A stretch of 64,000 nt of DNA from Mactromeris polynyma (taxonomy: Eukaryota > Mollusca > Bivalvia > Venerida > Mactridae): the NCBI GenBank assembly GCA_032209605.1, contig JASFXZ010000014.1:18743231-18807230 (forward strand). Reading direction: 5' to 3'. Below the pieces are notes generated by a model, which was given only the letters and a program-made list of their open reading frames with translations, did not search any database and had not been told where the DNA came from. How positions within the stretch are numbered: the stretch's first letter is position 1; each line of letters begins with the position of its first letter. The translations under genes and the position numbers were made by a program. Positions 34,974-47,310 of the stretch are shown here, one piece after another.

Positions 34974-35057
34974 ATTGCGGGGAATTTAAGTACATAGTCT
35001 ATCATCACAGGATGTGAATCTGGAACGCTTTCTGGATCGTCGTAGTAACTCGTACTT
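34974..35057 (-). CDS. Orphan exon candidate (84 nt), minus strand
   Basis: On the minus strand an acceptor ...GACAACATCAG (35058 is the last intron base) precedes 84 nt that end at a near-perfect donor, CCGCAAT|GTAAGTAAGT, with the last exon base at 34974. The open frame reads STSYYDDPESVPDSH, then PVMIDYVLKFPA. Its composition and codon use are less AT-rich than the flanks. The phase is 2 on both sides. I do not recognise the peptide. A second weak exon-like piece at about 33251-33302 (minus, GTGAGT donor) would join in frame but hits a stop near its end. It could equally be a conserved non-coding element. Confidence 0.3.
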
Positions 35058-35819
35058 CTGATGTTGTCAGAGAATCTTACATTTTGTCACCGCAGATATT
35101 GTGAAACTAGCTGCTTTGTTCCTTCCAATCCAGCGAGACACGTACATCTGTGGAAATATCTAACTTTCTTTTGCAAGTCATTTTTATAATCTCTCGAGGA
35201 TTTCTTACGATATTGTGCTGGAGGGACTAAAATGTAGTTTTTTATTTGATCACATGACATGTCACATGGTTTTTGATTGAATAGACAATTATATGAGAAC
35301 TGCGTTCCTGGAATTCAGACATTTTATACTTTTTGCATATTCAAGAAAAAATTGCTTCCATGCGCAATCATAATTAGGATGCAATTACCGTTTTCTGTGA
35401 TCTTGTCGATATGAAACATGGAGTCAGGGATTGTTAAGGATGTATGTGAGGAATAGTTGTGTTTGTTAAAAAAATATTGATAACAGGAATAACAATGTAC
35501 CCCAACAAGTCATATGTTCGGGAATCCAAGATAGGTATATATAACTTTTGGTTGATGAAATACATTTATTTATTTATATACTTTAAAAATGTGTATCCTA
35601 TATTTTGATTTAGCAATGGCTGGCAGTGTTATATTCTGGTTAAAAGTTATTTAATTAGGCAGAAGATATTTCTTTTAAAGGTTTTCTTGAATGTGTATAT
35701 ATGGTATCAATCTTTGATGCTTGCACGGAACTTAGTACTCAATGTATTTTTTTAAATTTTTGGGTAAATGTTGGTGTAAATCATGTGAAGTATAAAATTA
35801 ATGTTTTTAAGATTTGATG
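35058..35819. other. No supported feature
   Basis: AT-rich sequence with no repeat or coding signal that I can support. Confidence 0.4.
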
Positions 35820-36298
35820 TACAGTCAATCTTACTTATGCAACCACAATATGTCTTATTCGGCTATTTGCAGTAAGCGACCACTTTTATCTTTACGTTTT
35901 GCTAAGCAACTTTGTTTAACGCGACCAGTGGTCACTCAAAGTCAGGTTTTTTCAGTCATCTGTTTCCTTTAAACGACCGCTAGTTCATAATTGCCCGCAA
36001 ATTAATTTATAAAGATTAAGTGTGTGCATGTATGTTTATGTTTTATTAGACAACATATTTCATAAGATCTGGTGAATATTTGTTTAACAAATAAAATAAT
36101 AAAACTGTTTGTATTGTACGTTGTATTTTTAACATGTTAAAGCACATTTTAAGTACAAATGTATTGCATAGTAGCAGACTAGAAAATATTGATACATGTA
36201 TCTTATCTGGAACCAAGCTTTGTATAAAAAGACCGTTTCATTAAGAGACCACTTTTTGTCTGACCCTTTGGCGGTCTCTTAATACAAGATTGACTGTA
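35820..36298. mobile_element. 479-bp MITE with TACAGTCAATCTT ends
   Basis: TACAGTCAATCTT at 35820-35832 is exactly mirrored by AAGATTGACTGTA at 36286-36298. Both sides carry subterminal GCGACCACTTTT / GAGACCACTTTTT-like words and ACCAGTGGTC. TA at the tips fits Tc1/mariner-type targeting. There is no transposase ORF. Confidence 0.75.
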
Positions 36299-39200
36299 TT
36301 TTGTTTATGTATTATATACATGTAGTCAAACAGGTGTCTGCTGTTGTAAAATTTTGGGGGAAATTGCTCTTACTGAATTCTAGGACCCCAGTTGCATGTA
36401 CTGATGATAAAGTATATATTTTTCCATGTACTAGTGAAGATGTTTCTGGACATGATGACAAAGTCTTCCAATTAGTCTCTTCATCGATCTTAATTTATCC
36501 CCTTGTGAAAAAAGTGTCTGAATCAGTCTGAAACTGGACCCTTGAGTCTCTAAATCCGGATTTCCGGAACTTAAGAACCCCTGTGTACTGTCACATTGAA
36601 AAATAGCTTTGTGGATAAGGCATTTACAATCCATATGATCATGTGGTTAGTTGTTTGAGTCTCACATCTGTCATTTCATTTGTCATTTGAGTTATACGTG
36701 TCTGTCATATGGTATATGAATTGTTATTTACATTACATAAACTATGTTTTGTAATTAAGGAAGAATTAAATCAGACAAAACAAAATATGTGAATATATCT
36801 AACCAAATTTAGGGAAAATTACATTATAGAAATATTTTAAAATGAAATAAGTAATGATGCAATTAGCTCACTTAATTGTTTTCATTGAAATATAGTAAAA
36901 AGTACACTACAGTGCTGTGTAAATTGAACCTGCATTATAAGTATCCTGCAGGGGGGGGGGGGGGGGGGGTTGGAGATCTAACCTTGATTATTTAGTTTAT
37001 AAAACATTTTCCCATAAATATATACAATAAATATTCATCACTAAACTAACATAAACATCCAAACATGCTATTGAAGCTCATGATTGCCAGGTGAATACTA
37101 ATGGTATATCAGATTTAAGCTATGTTTGATTGACATAATAAGGTAAGAAGAACTTGTTCCTATCAATTGTTCCAAACTCCCAACCCTTATTATTACGCAA
37201 TTACCCTATTAAATCTTCACCAACTGTGAGAGAAAAATGTTTAATGAGCAGGAAATGTTTTAAATGCATTTGTAAGTCAATGACCTGTTTCATTATTTCA
37301 CAGATGTAGTATATGGTAATGTTCTACTATAATTTCATAACATTTTACTGAATTTCTCACAAAGGAATACTTGTTTTGAGTTAGTAAAATCACGTTATTT
37401 GAACAATGCCTTGAAAGCAAGGCAAGTACTCCTAGTATACATAAATTTATATGCAAGTTGAAGTTTATGAAATGTGAGTAGGCATCAGTTTTATCAGATT
37501 TTCACATAAATTATGCATAATCTTTTCTCACTGTGAAAACAATTACAATTTATAGTTCTGTGATTTCCCAGGAGTTCTGAACATACATGTACAAAATTAA
37601 TACAACACATATAATCTTGATTTACAGTATTGAATGATGATAATAAGACATTAAATTTTTGTTATGTTTATAAACTAGTGATTAAAATTGTTATACCGGT
37701 AGGTATTGAATCGGCCAATAAAAACATCAGTATATTGAACAAATTGTGGTTCAAAATGTTTGGTAGTAGGTATACAGTCTACCCAGATTTCCCTGACACA
37801 GAAATGTTGAGTCCCTGACTCCCCTTTTCTTTCGAGGGACTCCCATTTGCAACTTTCTGTTCATTCCTAGAACCTATAAAATAAACGTTTGTCAAGTTTA
37901 AACTGCATATCTGGGACCCTACAAATTTAATAAAGACAGCTAATTTATCCAACACAAGGGTCAAAGAACCCTTTGTTGAAACATCCTAGGCAAAACCCTG
38001 CATGTAATTGTCCACAATCTATTTCATATCGGCTCCCTGAGATACTCGTATAGCGATAGTGAAGCCAGGGTATCGAGGGTGTGATTTTAATTTGATTGGT
38101 TATTTCCATTGCTCTGAACATTTCATATTACTGCTGACCCCAGAGACTAATATCATTATTTCAGACTTGTGTTTAATGCTTTATCACAACTTAAACAGAA
38201 TAATACTGTACGAATATTATATAATTTCAAGAATAGCAATTGTATCCGAAATAAACAGTTCAGATCATCACCATGACAACAACATTGGTATGACGAGCAA
38301 CACATCTAGTGTAGGTGACACTGATGCACTCATGGGTATTCAAAACTATGTAAATGAAATAAATAACTGCATATATAAAATAATCAGACAACCCCAAAAA
38401 GATTTTGCCACCAAGCATTGTTAAATATTGTACTTTGATTCTGTACACTTTGGGGAACTATTGCAGTGCGATTTTACAAGATTTTTTATGGTTTACAAAG
38501 TGTTCAGTTCAGTATGGTTACCATGTTGCATGCATCCTTTCTTGAAAGCATATATATCAATCTTTGGCTCTATGGGGAGATGCTGTGATTGCTGATAGTA
38601 ATTGAGGACCATTATTTAATAAGGCAGATGAGACAGATTGAACATGAGAGTTGATAGTAAATCTGTTCTGCAATATGGAAAACCATATATCTCCATGGTC
38701 ATACTTGCTGATTCTTCTTCTTGTTCACCATCTACATCATCAACCCAGAGGCAGAGATGAATGCTGCAGTAACACTTGCTGAACCTTACCCCCCACTTAG
38801 TTTTCAGGATCAAAGAGTATGACTTATGATAATGCGGTTTCATGAACATCAGGTACGGCTGTGAGATCTTGTAAGAGCTAAGATTATTCCCATATTTTAT
38901 GACTACTTTATGTAGATGACCCCCATTGTTTTGGATCAGCTTGCAGTGGTCAAGATCACCTGAAAAATGATTTTGGATCACTAAATGGAGAGAACATGTG
39001 CTTATACAGCAGTCATCCTTCATAGAATGGTTGTTTGTGGTCAGTATATCATACTAGCCTATTATTTTCTGGGTTGGTATGTAAAATTAACAGTCACCGT
39101 AATCTTTAGATTGAAACCATTTATTGTCAGTAACTGTCTGAGAATGTCTGTCTCTTCAGCCATCTATTTCATACGATCATCGTTGCCTGTGGTTACTGTT

Positions 39201-39904
39201 GTCATTCTATGAGGGTCTTAGTGTCCAATATCAAGGTAACAGTGAACTTAAGACTGAAAACCATTTCCAATCAATAACTGGAGAACATTAATTTGTGCCA
39301 TGGAGCCAAAAGTCACTTAATGCTCGTACCTTTACTACCAGCTTACCTATGAGTGGCTATCGTACATTTCAGTAGGCTTTGTTTAAACTGGCATACACAA
39401 TCATTTTATTTGGCTTAAATAATACCTATGTACATATTAACATGGTGCTTGATTGGTGTTTATAAGTGATATTGTCACCTTGACATCATAATAAGTACAT
39501 TTTGTTGAATAACAAACATTATACTTCTCCTGGAACCAACTTACGGTTTGTAATTTATTCAGGAAAAAACAATTACTTCGGGAAGTTTGTATTTTAAGAG
39601 ACATTAAACGCCTCCAGTTAATTACGGTGAGGAACAAAACAAGGATAATACTTTATTGATTCATTGTCAGGAAATATTTATCAAGGCGTTTTCTGGAAGT
39701 TGTTAAGGGCAATAAAATTTGTATAAGAACACAATTGTCGGTCGATAAGCAGGTGGAAAAAAATACTGTTTATAATTCTTCCAATTGTGTGACTTTCTAC
39801 ATTACTTTTTGACTTAATCTTGTATTACACAATTGAACTAAAAAATGTTCATACATGTGCAAGTACTGCAAGAAATATAATTCTTACATTGACAATTAAA
39901 CTGA
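36299..39904. other. No supported gene
   Basis: AT-rich interval. The frame at 39023-38616 (minus) has an acceptor-like TTTTTCAG before GDLDHCKLIQ and stays open for about 100 codons, but no domain is recognisable and I leave it uncalled. Confidence 0.35.
36951..36969 (+). repeat. Homopolymer G19
   Basis: An uninterrupted run of 19 G follows CCTGCA, in otherwise AT-rich DNA. It could adopt G-quadruplex structure, and its length in the assembly may be inaccurate. Confidence 0.95.
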
Positions 39905-40091
39905 TATAGTCGGACCTCGTTTATTCAACAACAGTTCTATCTGTACGCTTGTTATCATTTTAAATAAAAATCAGGTCCTGATATATCTTCTTATGCACGT
40001 CCAATTGAAATGGGCTATTCGAAACCACGTACATGTATTATTCAAAATAAAGTTTCGGACCTGATAAATGCGAATGCGAGGTTCAACTGTA
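39905..40091. mobile_element. 187-bp MITE with GTCGGACCTCG ends
   Basis: The left end TATAGTCGGACCTCGTTTAT, then TC, pairs with the reverse complement of the right end, TACAGTTGAACCTCGCATTC. TA lies at both tips. Subterminal words (GGTCCTGATA / CCTGATAAATG) are also mirrored. The terminus resembles pogo/Tigger-type elements (CAGT...GAACCTCG). No ORF. Confidence 0.7.
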
Positions 40092-41094
40092 GTTCATAGA
40101 TAGAATAATCAAAGCATCAATATGGATCCAGTGGAACATAGAATCCATACCAGTCACTGTGTTCACAACATATTAGTTATCAGGATCAAGATCATAATAT
40201 GATCCGCTGTAAGGTTTCAAACCTCTTTTTTAAGTTAATGTCATTTTCAGAAAAGGTCACATGTGTTGTCACCATGTACAGACAGTAAGCTATATTTGCC
40301 CCATTATGGCAATATGAAAATGAAGTGACCATATTGAGTAAATATATTTTCCTTACTGAAGAGGTTGTAAATCCCATAGCAGCGCTATTATATAGTTACT
40401 TTGAAAAATTTGTTACATCAGTACTAAATCTTTTTACATAATGTGATAGGTCTATATTATCATTTTTCAAAATGTTTAAGACATTAAATTCAGGTTTTGT
40501 GTTAAATTGGAAAAACAAGATTATGATTTATAAAAGAAAACCAATTCTTGAACAATTGATCCTGATTTATCATCTAGACAAGTTTCAGTCATAAGTACAA
40601 TTGATTAATTTCACAACAATAAGGTAAATTTCTTAATGTTTTTACCATGCTCATTTGAAGAATTTATGATATTTTTCTGTTCTGCTGGGTTAATAATACT
40701 TGAACTTCTCAATCGCAGAATCAGGTACATAAGTACTAAGGTTATTAACCCAGGAAGCCGTCATCGTCATCGAGAATGATAAGTGTAGGTTTCACAAAAG
40801 ATGAAAAGTAAATTATCTTAAAGTTCCAATAGATATTATATAGCTACACAGATTGAAGGTTTTTAGAACATAATATGTGTTTATAAATACTGGAGTCTGC
40901 TGGTAACAGTCTCTGGAAGGTGACAATGTGAAATGAGTTTATAAATTAATGCATTTGATTATATTATTTTACTGCTATTTTCTAACAGTTCTTCAGTTTG
41001 TGATGTCAGTCAATTGATCCAACCATTGTTTGCAACAAATATTTCATTTATGTGAAAACACAAGAAAGAAATTGAACAAATTCAGAGCAGGAAA
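40092..41094. other. No supported gene; one SINE tail
   Basis: AT-rich interval holding only the SINE fragment at 40690. Confidence 0.4.
40690..40815 (+). mobile_element. SINE tail fragment, fourth family
   Basis: CAGAATCAGGTACATAAGTAC, GGTTATTAACCCAGGAAGCC, GTCATCGTCATCGAGAATGA and TAAGTGTAGGTTTCACAA follow the tail of the full copy at 61700-61912. The tRNA-like head is missing. Confidence 0.55.
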
Positions 41095-42660
41095 AGCCAC
41101 TATTTCCCTAAACACATTTAGACAAGAGAAAATGATGGAGCCACAAGGAGACACACAAAACAAGGATAAGAGGCAAAAATAGGGTGGGGACACAAAACAA
41201 TACCAAGAGGACATGAGGCAAATGCAGGGTAGGGAAACAAAACAAGATCAAAAAGGGCCAAGCAGCACACACAGGTTGGGGACACAAAAACAATACTGAA
41301 GTGGGCAAAGTGGCTCATATAGGGTAGGGAAACAAAAACAATACCGAAATGTCCAAAAGACTCACACAGGGTGGGAAAAAAAATACAGAAAAGGGCAGCT
41401 AGAGCGGCACACCCAGGGTGGGGACAAAAAACAATACAGAAAAGGGCAGCTAGAGCGGCACACCCAGGGTGGGGACAAAAAACAATACAGAAAAGGGCAG
41501 CTAGAGCGGCACACCCAGGGTGGGGACAAAAAACAATACAGAAAAGGGCAGCTAGAGCGGCACACCCAGGGTGGGGACAAAAAACAATACAGAAAAGGGC
41601 AGCTAGAGCGGCACACCCAGGGTGGGGACAAAAAACAATACAGAAAAGGGCAGCTAGAGCGGCACACCCAGGGTGGGGACAAAAAACAATACAGAAAAGG
41701 GCAGCTAGAGCGGCACACCCAGGGTGGGGAAATAAAAACAATACCAGAAAGAGCTAAGAGCCACACACAGGGCAGGGACACAAAAACAATACCAAAAAGA
41801 GCAAAGAGGCACACACAGGACAGGGACACGAAAACAATACCAAAAAGAGCAAAGAGTCACACACAGGGCAGGGACACAAAAACAATACCAAAAAGAGCAA
41901 AGAGCCACACACAGGGCAGGGACACAAAAACAATACCAGAAAGAGCAAAGAGCCACACACAGGGCAGGGACACGAAAACAATACCAGAAAGAGCAAAGAG
42001 CCACACACAGGGCAGGGACAAGAAAACAATACCAGAAAGAGCAAAGAGCCACACACAGGGCAGGGACACAAAAACAATACAGAAAGAGGAAAGAGCCACA
42101 CACAGGGCAGGGACACAAAAACAATACCAAAAAAGCAAAGAGCCACACACAGGGCAGGGATGCGAAAACAATACCAGAAAGAGCAAAGAGCCACACACAG
42201 GGCAGGGACACAAAAACAATACCAGAAAGAGCAAAGAGCCACACACAGGGCAGGGACACGAAAACAATACCAAAAAAAGCAAAGAGCCACACACAGGGCA
42301 GGGATGCGAAAACAATACCAAAAAGAGCAAAGAGCCACACACAGGGCAGGGACACGAAAACAATACCAGAAAGAGCAAAGAGCCACACACAGGGCAGGGA
42401 CACAAAAACAATACCAGAAAGAGCAAAGAGCCACACACAGGGCAGGGACACGAAAACAATACCAAAAAGAGCAAAGAGCCACACACAGGGCAGGGACACG
42501 AAAACAATACCAGAAAGAGCAAAGAGCCACACATAGGGCAGGGACACAAAAACAATACCAAAAAGAGGAAAGAGCCACACACAGGGCAGGGACACAAAAA
42601 CAATACCAAAAAGAGCAAAGAGCCACACACAGGGCAGGGACACAAAAACAATACCAACTT
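41095..42660 (+). repeat. Composite minisatellite: diverged, 51-bp and 48-bp blocks
   Basis: Three sub-arrays of one family. From 41095 to 41390 units are irregular and diverged. From 41391 to ~41745 are seven nearly identical 51-bp units (GGGCAGCTAGAGCGGCACAC, CCAGGGTGGGGACAAAAAAC). From ~41746 to 42655 are about 19 units of 48 bp (AGAGCAAAGAGCCACACACA, GGGCAGGGACACAAAAACAA). Variants such as GGGATGCGAAAAC recur 144 bp apart (42158, 42301), showing trimer-level duplication. The plus strand is purine-rich. Long ORFs on both strands (17- or 16-residue repeats, for example KEQRATHRAGTQKQYQ) are by-products of periods divisible by three. Confidence 0.95.
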
Positions 42661-43786
42661 AATGAGGACGAGGAAACCAAGCAACACAGCATCATGTTCA
42701 ATGAACTCAAAAACATGAATATGGAACAACAAATGAGTGCAGAACAAAAAGAAAAAGAATGAAGTTAAAATGTAATTAACTTTGAAACGTCTTAAATCCT
42801 TGTGTTTGCATCAATAAGCTTCTGTGTGATCATGCCAGGATAATGCTCTTTCACATAATTGAACTACAAGCCTTTCATTGGTATTGTGAAGCAAATTAGG
42901 TTTAATTGAACAATGATTTTTCTGTTCATGGTTTCTACTTTACATTTTATTCAATTTATGCTGATAATTAGTAAATGTGTGACTGCCTTTTACAAAACAT
43001 GTCCCTTTGGCTACTCCTGTTTTCCAGGAGGAAAACATTATCCTTTAAAAAAATGGTAATTCTTCCAACTACTGCGTACATGTAGTCTTAAGTGTTTGCC
43101 TAACAGTGTTTTCTACCAAACCAATTGCAGATTAAGTCTTTTTGTTTGGTTTTAATGTATTTTGGCTGTCTTGATTGCAAAATGTTGAAATTGTTGTTCT
43201 ACAAAATATTGCCTGCAGAATGTAATTTATTTAAAAATTGTCATAGTCACATATTGTTAATCTTTTGTTAAAGCACATAAGCAAAGGCCTTAAGTGAGCT
43301 TTTATGATTATATGGGATCTTGCATTGGCCATAAGTCTATTGTTTATCATTGTGAATTGATGTTGCGTACACCATAGCAGTGAGTCTCTCCCTCACAAGT
43401 TCGATAACCTCACCTTGCTTACTTTTTTAATTATCTTGCTTCATTTAACCCTTGGAAAAATCTTTTGGTACAGAATGAATTTATTTTAAAATGAATGGTT
43501 GAACATGTAATGCCACATACAAAGGGCACAGCCAACCAAAATGCATGAGACATAAATAATATACATACATGAACTTCTGATCATAAAAAGACAGAAAAGT
43601 GCAGTATCTAAGTATCATAACTATACCCTGACTCCTTTGTCCATTATCCCTATTCCTTTTTATCATGCAATACATGAAGTTCACTCAATAGCTATTCATT
43701 GAATATGGTTCATTATTAAAGCATTGATAGAGGATATTGAGAGGTATTGCATTGTCCAGGAACTATGAAAATGAGCAAAGAAGTTG
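42661..43786. other. No supported feature
   Basis: AT-rich sequence between the minisatellite and the ACCATGG-rich element. Nothing recognisable. Confidence 0.4.
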
Positions 43787-44975
43787 AACCAAGAACTATG
43801 CCCCTTGGAAATGATCTAGTTAAACCATGTTTGAATAAGTTTTAAACATGGCCATCCAAGGTTTAAAAACATGGTTGACTGCAATAGGACTATGTCTAAA
43901 CCATGTTTGACCATGTTCCACACCATGGTATATTGCCGCCCTGTTGGTCATGGTCAACTATGTTCTATAGAAAGGACCATATTAAGTCATGTTTCAAAGT
44001 CACAGAAAAACTGTGATATATTTCCACATGGTTATCCATCATTCCTGTCTGTTCAACAATAGCCGGTCGTGGTCAACCATGGTAATATACTTATAGTTAG
44101 CATCATAAACCATATCACATGGTAAACATTCTATTGTCAAGGGGTTTAGAAAATATGTCTCAAAATTTCTATATTTCATGATACATTTTCACAATAATAA
44201 AAGCCATTTATTATGAAAAGACCATTGACCTTCTATAGAGATAAACACTTACCATAGTTGTTGATAGTTATTGATTAAGAATGTGTATATACACCTGTTT
44301 CCAGACAGTAAGCTGTACCATTTCAAAGTATAGAAGTTCCTTGCACTATGCAATTGGCAGTAATTTGCATCCTCCGTATTTATGGAACGGTAATTTCTAC
44401 TTGTAAACACTGTTTTAAACTTTAACATTATTGAAATACATTGATTTCTAGAACCTGGTGTATTTCATGTAACTTTACCTCAGTAGATGATTATATTATA
44501 GACTTGAACGCTGACTGGAAGTCTTGCTACTTTCAGTACTTACATTTTATACATGTATGATCTTTTTTCTAAATTTTTAGCCTTCAGTATCCTAACTGTT
44601 AAATTGCATTGGGGATCAAAGTAATTAGTGTCTTTGAGTGACCATCATTCAATTGATTTCTTGACCATGAATCATAGACATTAATGTGTAATATTACATG
44701 CTGGAAGGCACAGACACATCTGATCAGTACATGTTTAGTTATAGAACCAATAATACTGGTCATAGCATGTATTGATTAAATTTGATTTGACTTCTAAACA
44801 TCTCTAATTGACAGTGTGTCATAGTTTAGAAAAGCAGTGATTTTCAACATGGTCAGACCATAGTCAAATCATTGCCGAACAATGTCAAGGTTGACCATTG
44901 TCAATGTTGGGAAAAACACCTTAGACAACCATGATTTGACCATGGTAACTCTGGCCAAACATGACACAAGCTTTA
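43787..44975. mobile_element. ACCATGG-motif-rich element (class unknown)
   Basis: Two arms (about 43826-44130 and 44838-44970) are dense in CATGGTCAAC / AAACCATGTTTGACCATG-type words and the palindrome ACCATGGT (43923, 44078, 44938). The ~700-bp middle is AT-rich and poorer in them. The layout mirrors the GTTCATGAAC element at 15.6-17.0 kb. I found no clear terminal inverted repeats, so the boundaries and mobile status are inferred. Confidence 0.45.
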
Positions 44976-45622
44976 AATGTTACCAGCGTAACTATCTTGC
45001 ACTTCTTTTGAATTGTCTACTTTGGTTATATCTTTTTTGCTTGTCATGATGCAAAAACTTATCAAGGGATGTAGTTGATATCAAAACAATGACCGAGAGC
45101 ACTGAATGGAAGTGTAGTCACAGTGATCGAGGTTTCGTTTCTCCATCATTCCATACATCTGTCTGTAATAGTTTGCAGTTGCTGTTACTGTTACTTCAGG
45201 AAGTTGACAGTTTGATATAAGTCTCCTACCGCGTTCACTTGTGGGGACTATAGGTTTACCCATGAATCAAGCTATGGTTATGAAACTTGGCAAGTAGGTA
45301 GAGAGCAAAAAGTTGATTATGTTCATCATTTTATTTTTTCAATGTGGCAAGAATTGTTGTTGCTTTGGCAACAGAAATAATGAAACTACCATAAATCAAC
45401 ATTGAATCTGCTATATCGCAGATGTTTCCAGGCTTGGTTCATGACAAGGAGATTATGCACATCATTTTATTTTTTTAATGTATCTATCTGACAAGAAAAA
45501 CTGGATCCTACAATAACTGGAGTTTCCAAGCTAAGTTGGATATATCACACAAAATGCTTTCAAGAATTCCTGTCCATTTTAAGGACCCTGGCTCCAAACC
45601 TGTAGGACATATGTATTGCTTG

Positions 45623-46058
45623 CAGACATGTGGAATGCATACATGGTTGCATACCTTTGGAATGCATAAATAGGCACAGACATGCCGAATGCACAAATAT
45701 TAGTTTAGTTTAAATATATTTATTTTGCATTGATTGTGAAGCAAGTTCTTACAACTTATACTTATCACTCTCAATGACTACTTTCTGGCTACCAACAAGT
45801 ACTTGCACCAAATTTAGGGATTTTGAAGATTGTGATCAAACCCTGCACATCGTAGGGCTCGAACACATGACCTTCAGAACAGGAGTCAGGCGCTCTAACA
45901 ACACCTCAGACATGTGAAACGCATAAATAGGCACACACATTTTGTATTCATAAATAGGCACACACATTTGGAATTCATAAATAGGCACACACATTTGGAA
46001 TTCATAAATAGGCACACACATTTGGAATTCATAAATAGGCACACACGTTTGGGATTCA
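45623..46058. repeat. 27-bp minisatellite split by a SINE
   Basis: On the right (45906-46058) are about five units AAATAGGCACACACATTTGG, AATTCAT (27 bp). On the left (45623-45700) are diverged relatives (CCTTTGGAATGCATAAATAGGCACAGACATG). Between them lies a SINE. The simplest history is that the SINE inserted into an existing array and the right side then homogenised. Confidence 0.8.
45701..45905 (-). mobile_element. tRNA-derived SINE, fourth family, inside the 27-bp array
   Basis: On the minus strand the head has GTTAGAGCGCCTGACTCCTG and a B box TGTTCGAGCCCT. The tail carries GATTGTGAAGC and TGAGAGTGATAAGTATAAG, matching the copy at 61700-61912 in the opposite direction. It ends in an AT-rich TAAATATA/TAAACTAAACTA tail. 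I see no clean target duplication. Confidence 0.65.
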
Positions 46059-46941
46059 ACAATGGATGCAAACAATTATGGATTTTCAGACATTGAAATA
46101 TCTTTTAAGAAACACTTTATACCAGTGTATGACTGAAACCATGGTTCCCATTGTAATTGCATTTCAAAATGTAAACGTCCATCAAGCACCAACCATATAT
46201 GTCACAAGCCGTTTGCAACTTGCTCAATGGAACAAGTTGGCCAATCTTGCTCAAATCTTGTGAATAATACTTGCAAAACATGATGGATCATAGAATTCTA
46301 TTCAAAGTACTATGTAAATACTTATAAATTGTTTATACTGTAGTGATTATATAAACTTAAATTGATACAACTTTTACAAAATCAAGATCATATAAAACTG
46401 TGTTATGTAACATATTGTCTGAAATGAGATCACACAAAAAAATGTCACCAAAAAAATTATCATGATCTGACACAAAAAAGCTTGATTTATAAGTGGATTA
46501 ATTGACCGACTGAAAACATTTAGTACATAAACCAGTCAAGTCCTGTGTTAAAGTAATTGCCACAACAGCGTGTGCTGTAAGCTTGCTTGTAGCTGGAGCA
46601 TTAATTGATGAAACTGATAAACAAAGTGGAGATCAATACTATAAAGTCATAGACAAATTAAATGAGATAGTTACATGATAAAACACAGCTACTTGTTGAA
46701 TGTGTGGCAGTATAGAACTGAACAGAATGGAATATATATTGTATTTTGATTTTAGCATAACCTCACATACTTACGACATATCTGAACATAGGTTTCTATT
46801 ATCATAAAGTCTCTTAACACTAAGTATAAAGAATAAGTTAGGGACTATGTTTTCAATATGCATTGGTCATTTTATTCAGATATCCATATTTACATGATAT
46901 TCACAGTGGTAATGATTACTATACCACACTGGAGATTGTTA
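46059..46941. other. No supported feature
   Basis: AT-rich sequence. The short frame at 46066-46263 has no recognisable domain. Confidence 0.4.
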
Positions 46942-47095
46942 AGAGTTCCCTCCCTTTATCCCTTATAGAGAGCTCTCTCTATATACCTTATTTATTATGT
47001 GTATGTATAGTAACTGAATTTGTATAATACTATATATACAAATACTTTAGGGATAAGGCAGATAACTCTAGAAGGGATAAGGGAAATTTCTCTTG
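46942..47095. mobile_element. Hairpin element copy 2 (MITE-like)
   Basis: AGAGTTCCCTCCCTTTATCC, then CTTA, at 46942 is followed by a TATA-rich middle. It ends GAAGGGATAAGGGAAATTTC, TC, whose reverse complement resembles the left end. An internal TTAGGGATAAGGCAGATAAC repeats the terminal word. It shares 22 bp with the left arm of the hairpin at 18712. Confidence 0.6.
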
Positions 47096-47194
47096 ACAAT
47101 ATTCTGTGCTATACCGCTAGAGGAGAGATAAGCACTGTGAGCAAAACAAGATAAAATAATAGTATCTTGTTTTGAATTCTGTCAGTGAAGTGTA

Positions 47195-47310
47195 AGTTAC
47201 CATATCAACCTAGAGGTCAGGGTTCGATTACCTGGTGTGCGAGGTCATGCCCTGTGGCATTTGACTACAGCGGTTTGTCCTCTAACCTATGATTTGTATG
47301 GTGTAGTTTT
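47195..47310 (+). mobile_element. SINE, third family, copy 2
   Basis: The B box GGGTTCGATTACC lies at about 47219-47231. The tail GTCATGCCCTGTGGCATTTG, then GGTTTGTCCTCTAACCTATG, matches the copy at 32700-32822. The A-box half is weak. Confidence 0.5.

Noticed and set aside
38059..38424. 121-codon frame, plus strand
   Set aside because: No domain, and the composition equals that of the flanks.
38616..39023. 135-codon frame, minus strand, with an acceptor-like TTTTTCAG
   Set aside because: No recognisable domain and only a weak donor near 38702. Kept as a remark in the interval entry.
41362..42747. Several 120-320-codon frames on both strands
   Set aside because: All are products of the 48/51-bp array. 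Opposite strands and alternative frames are equally open.
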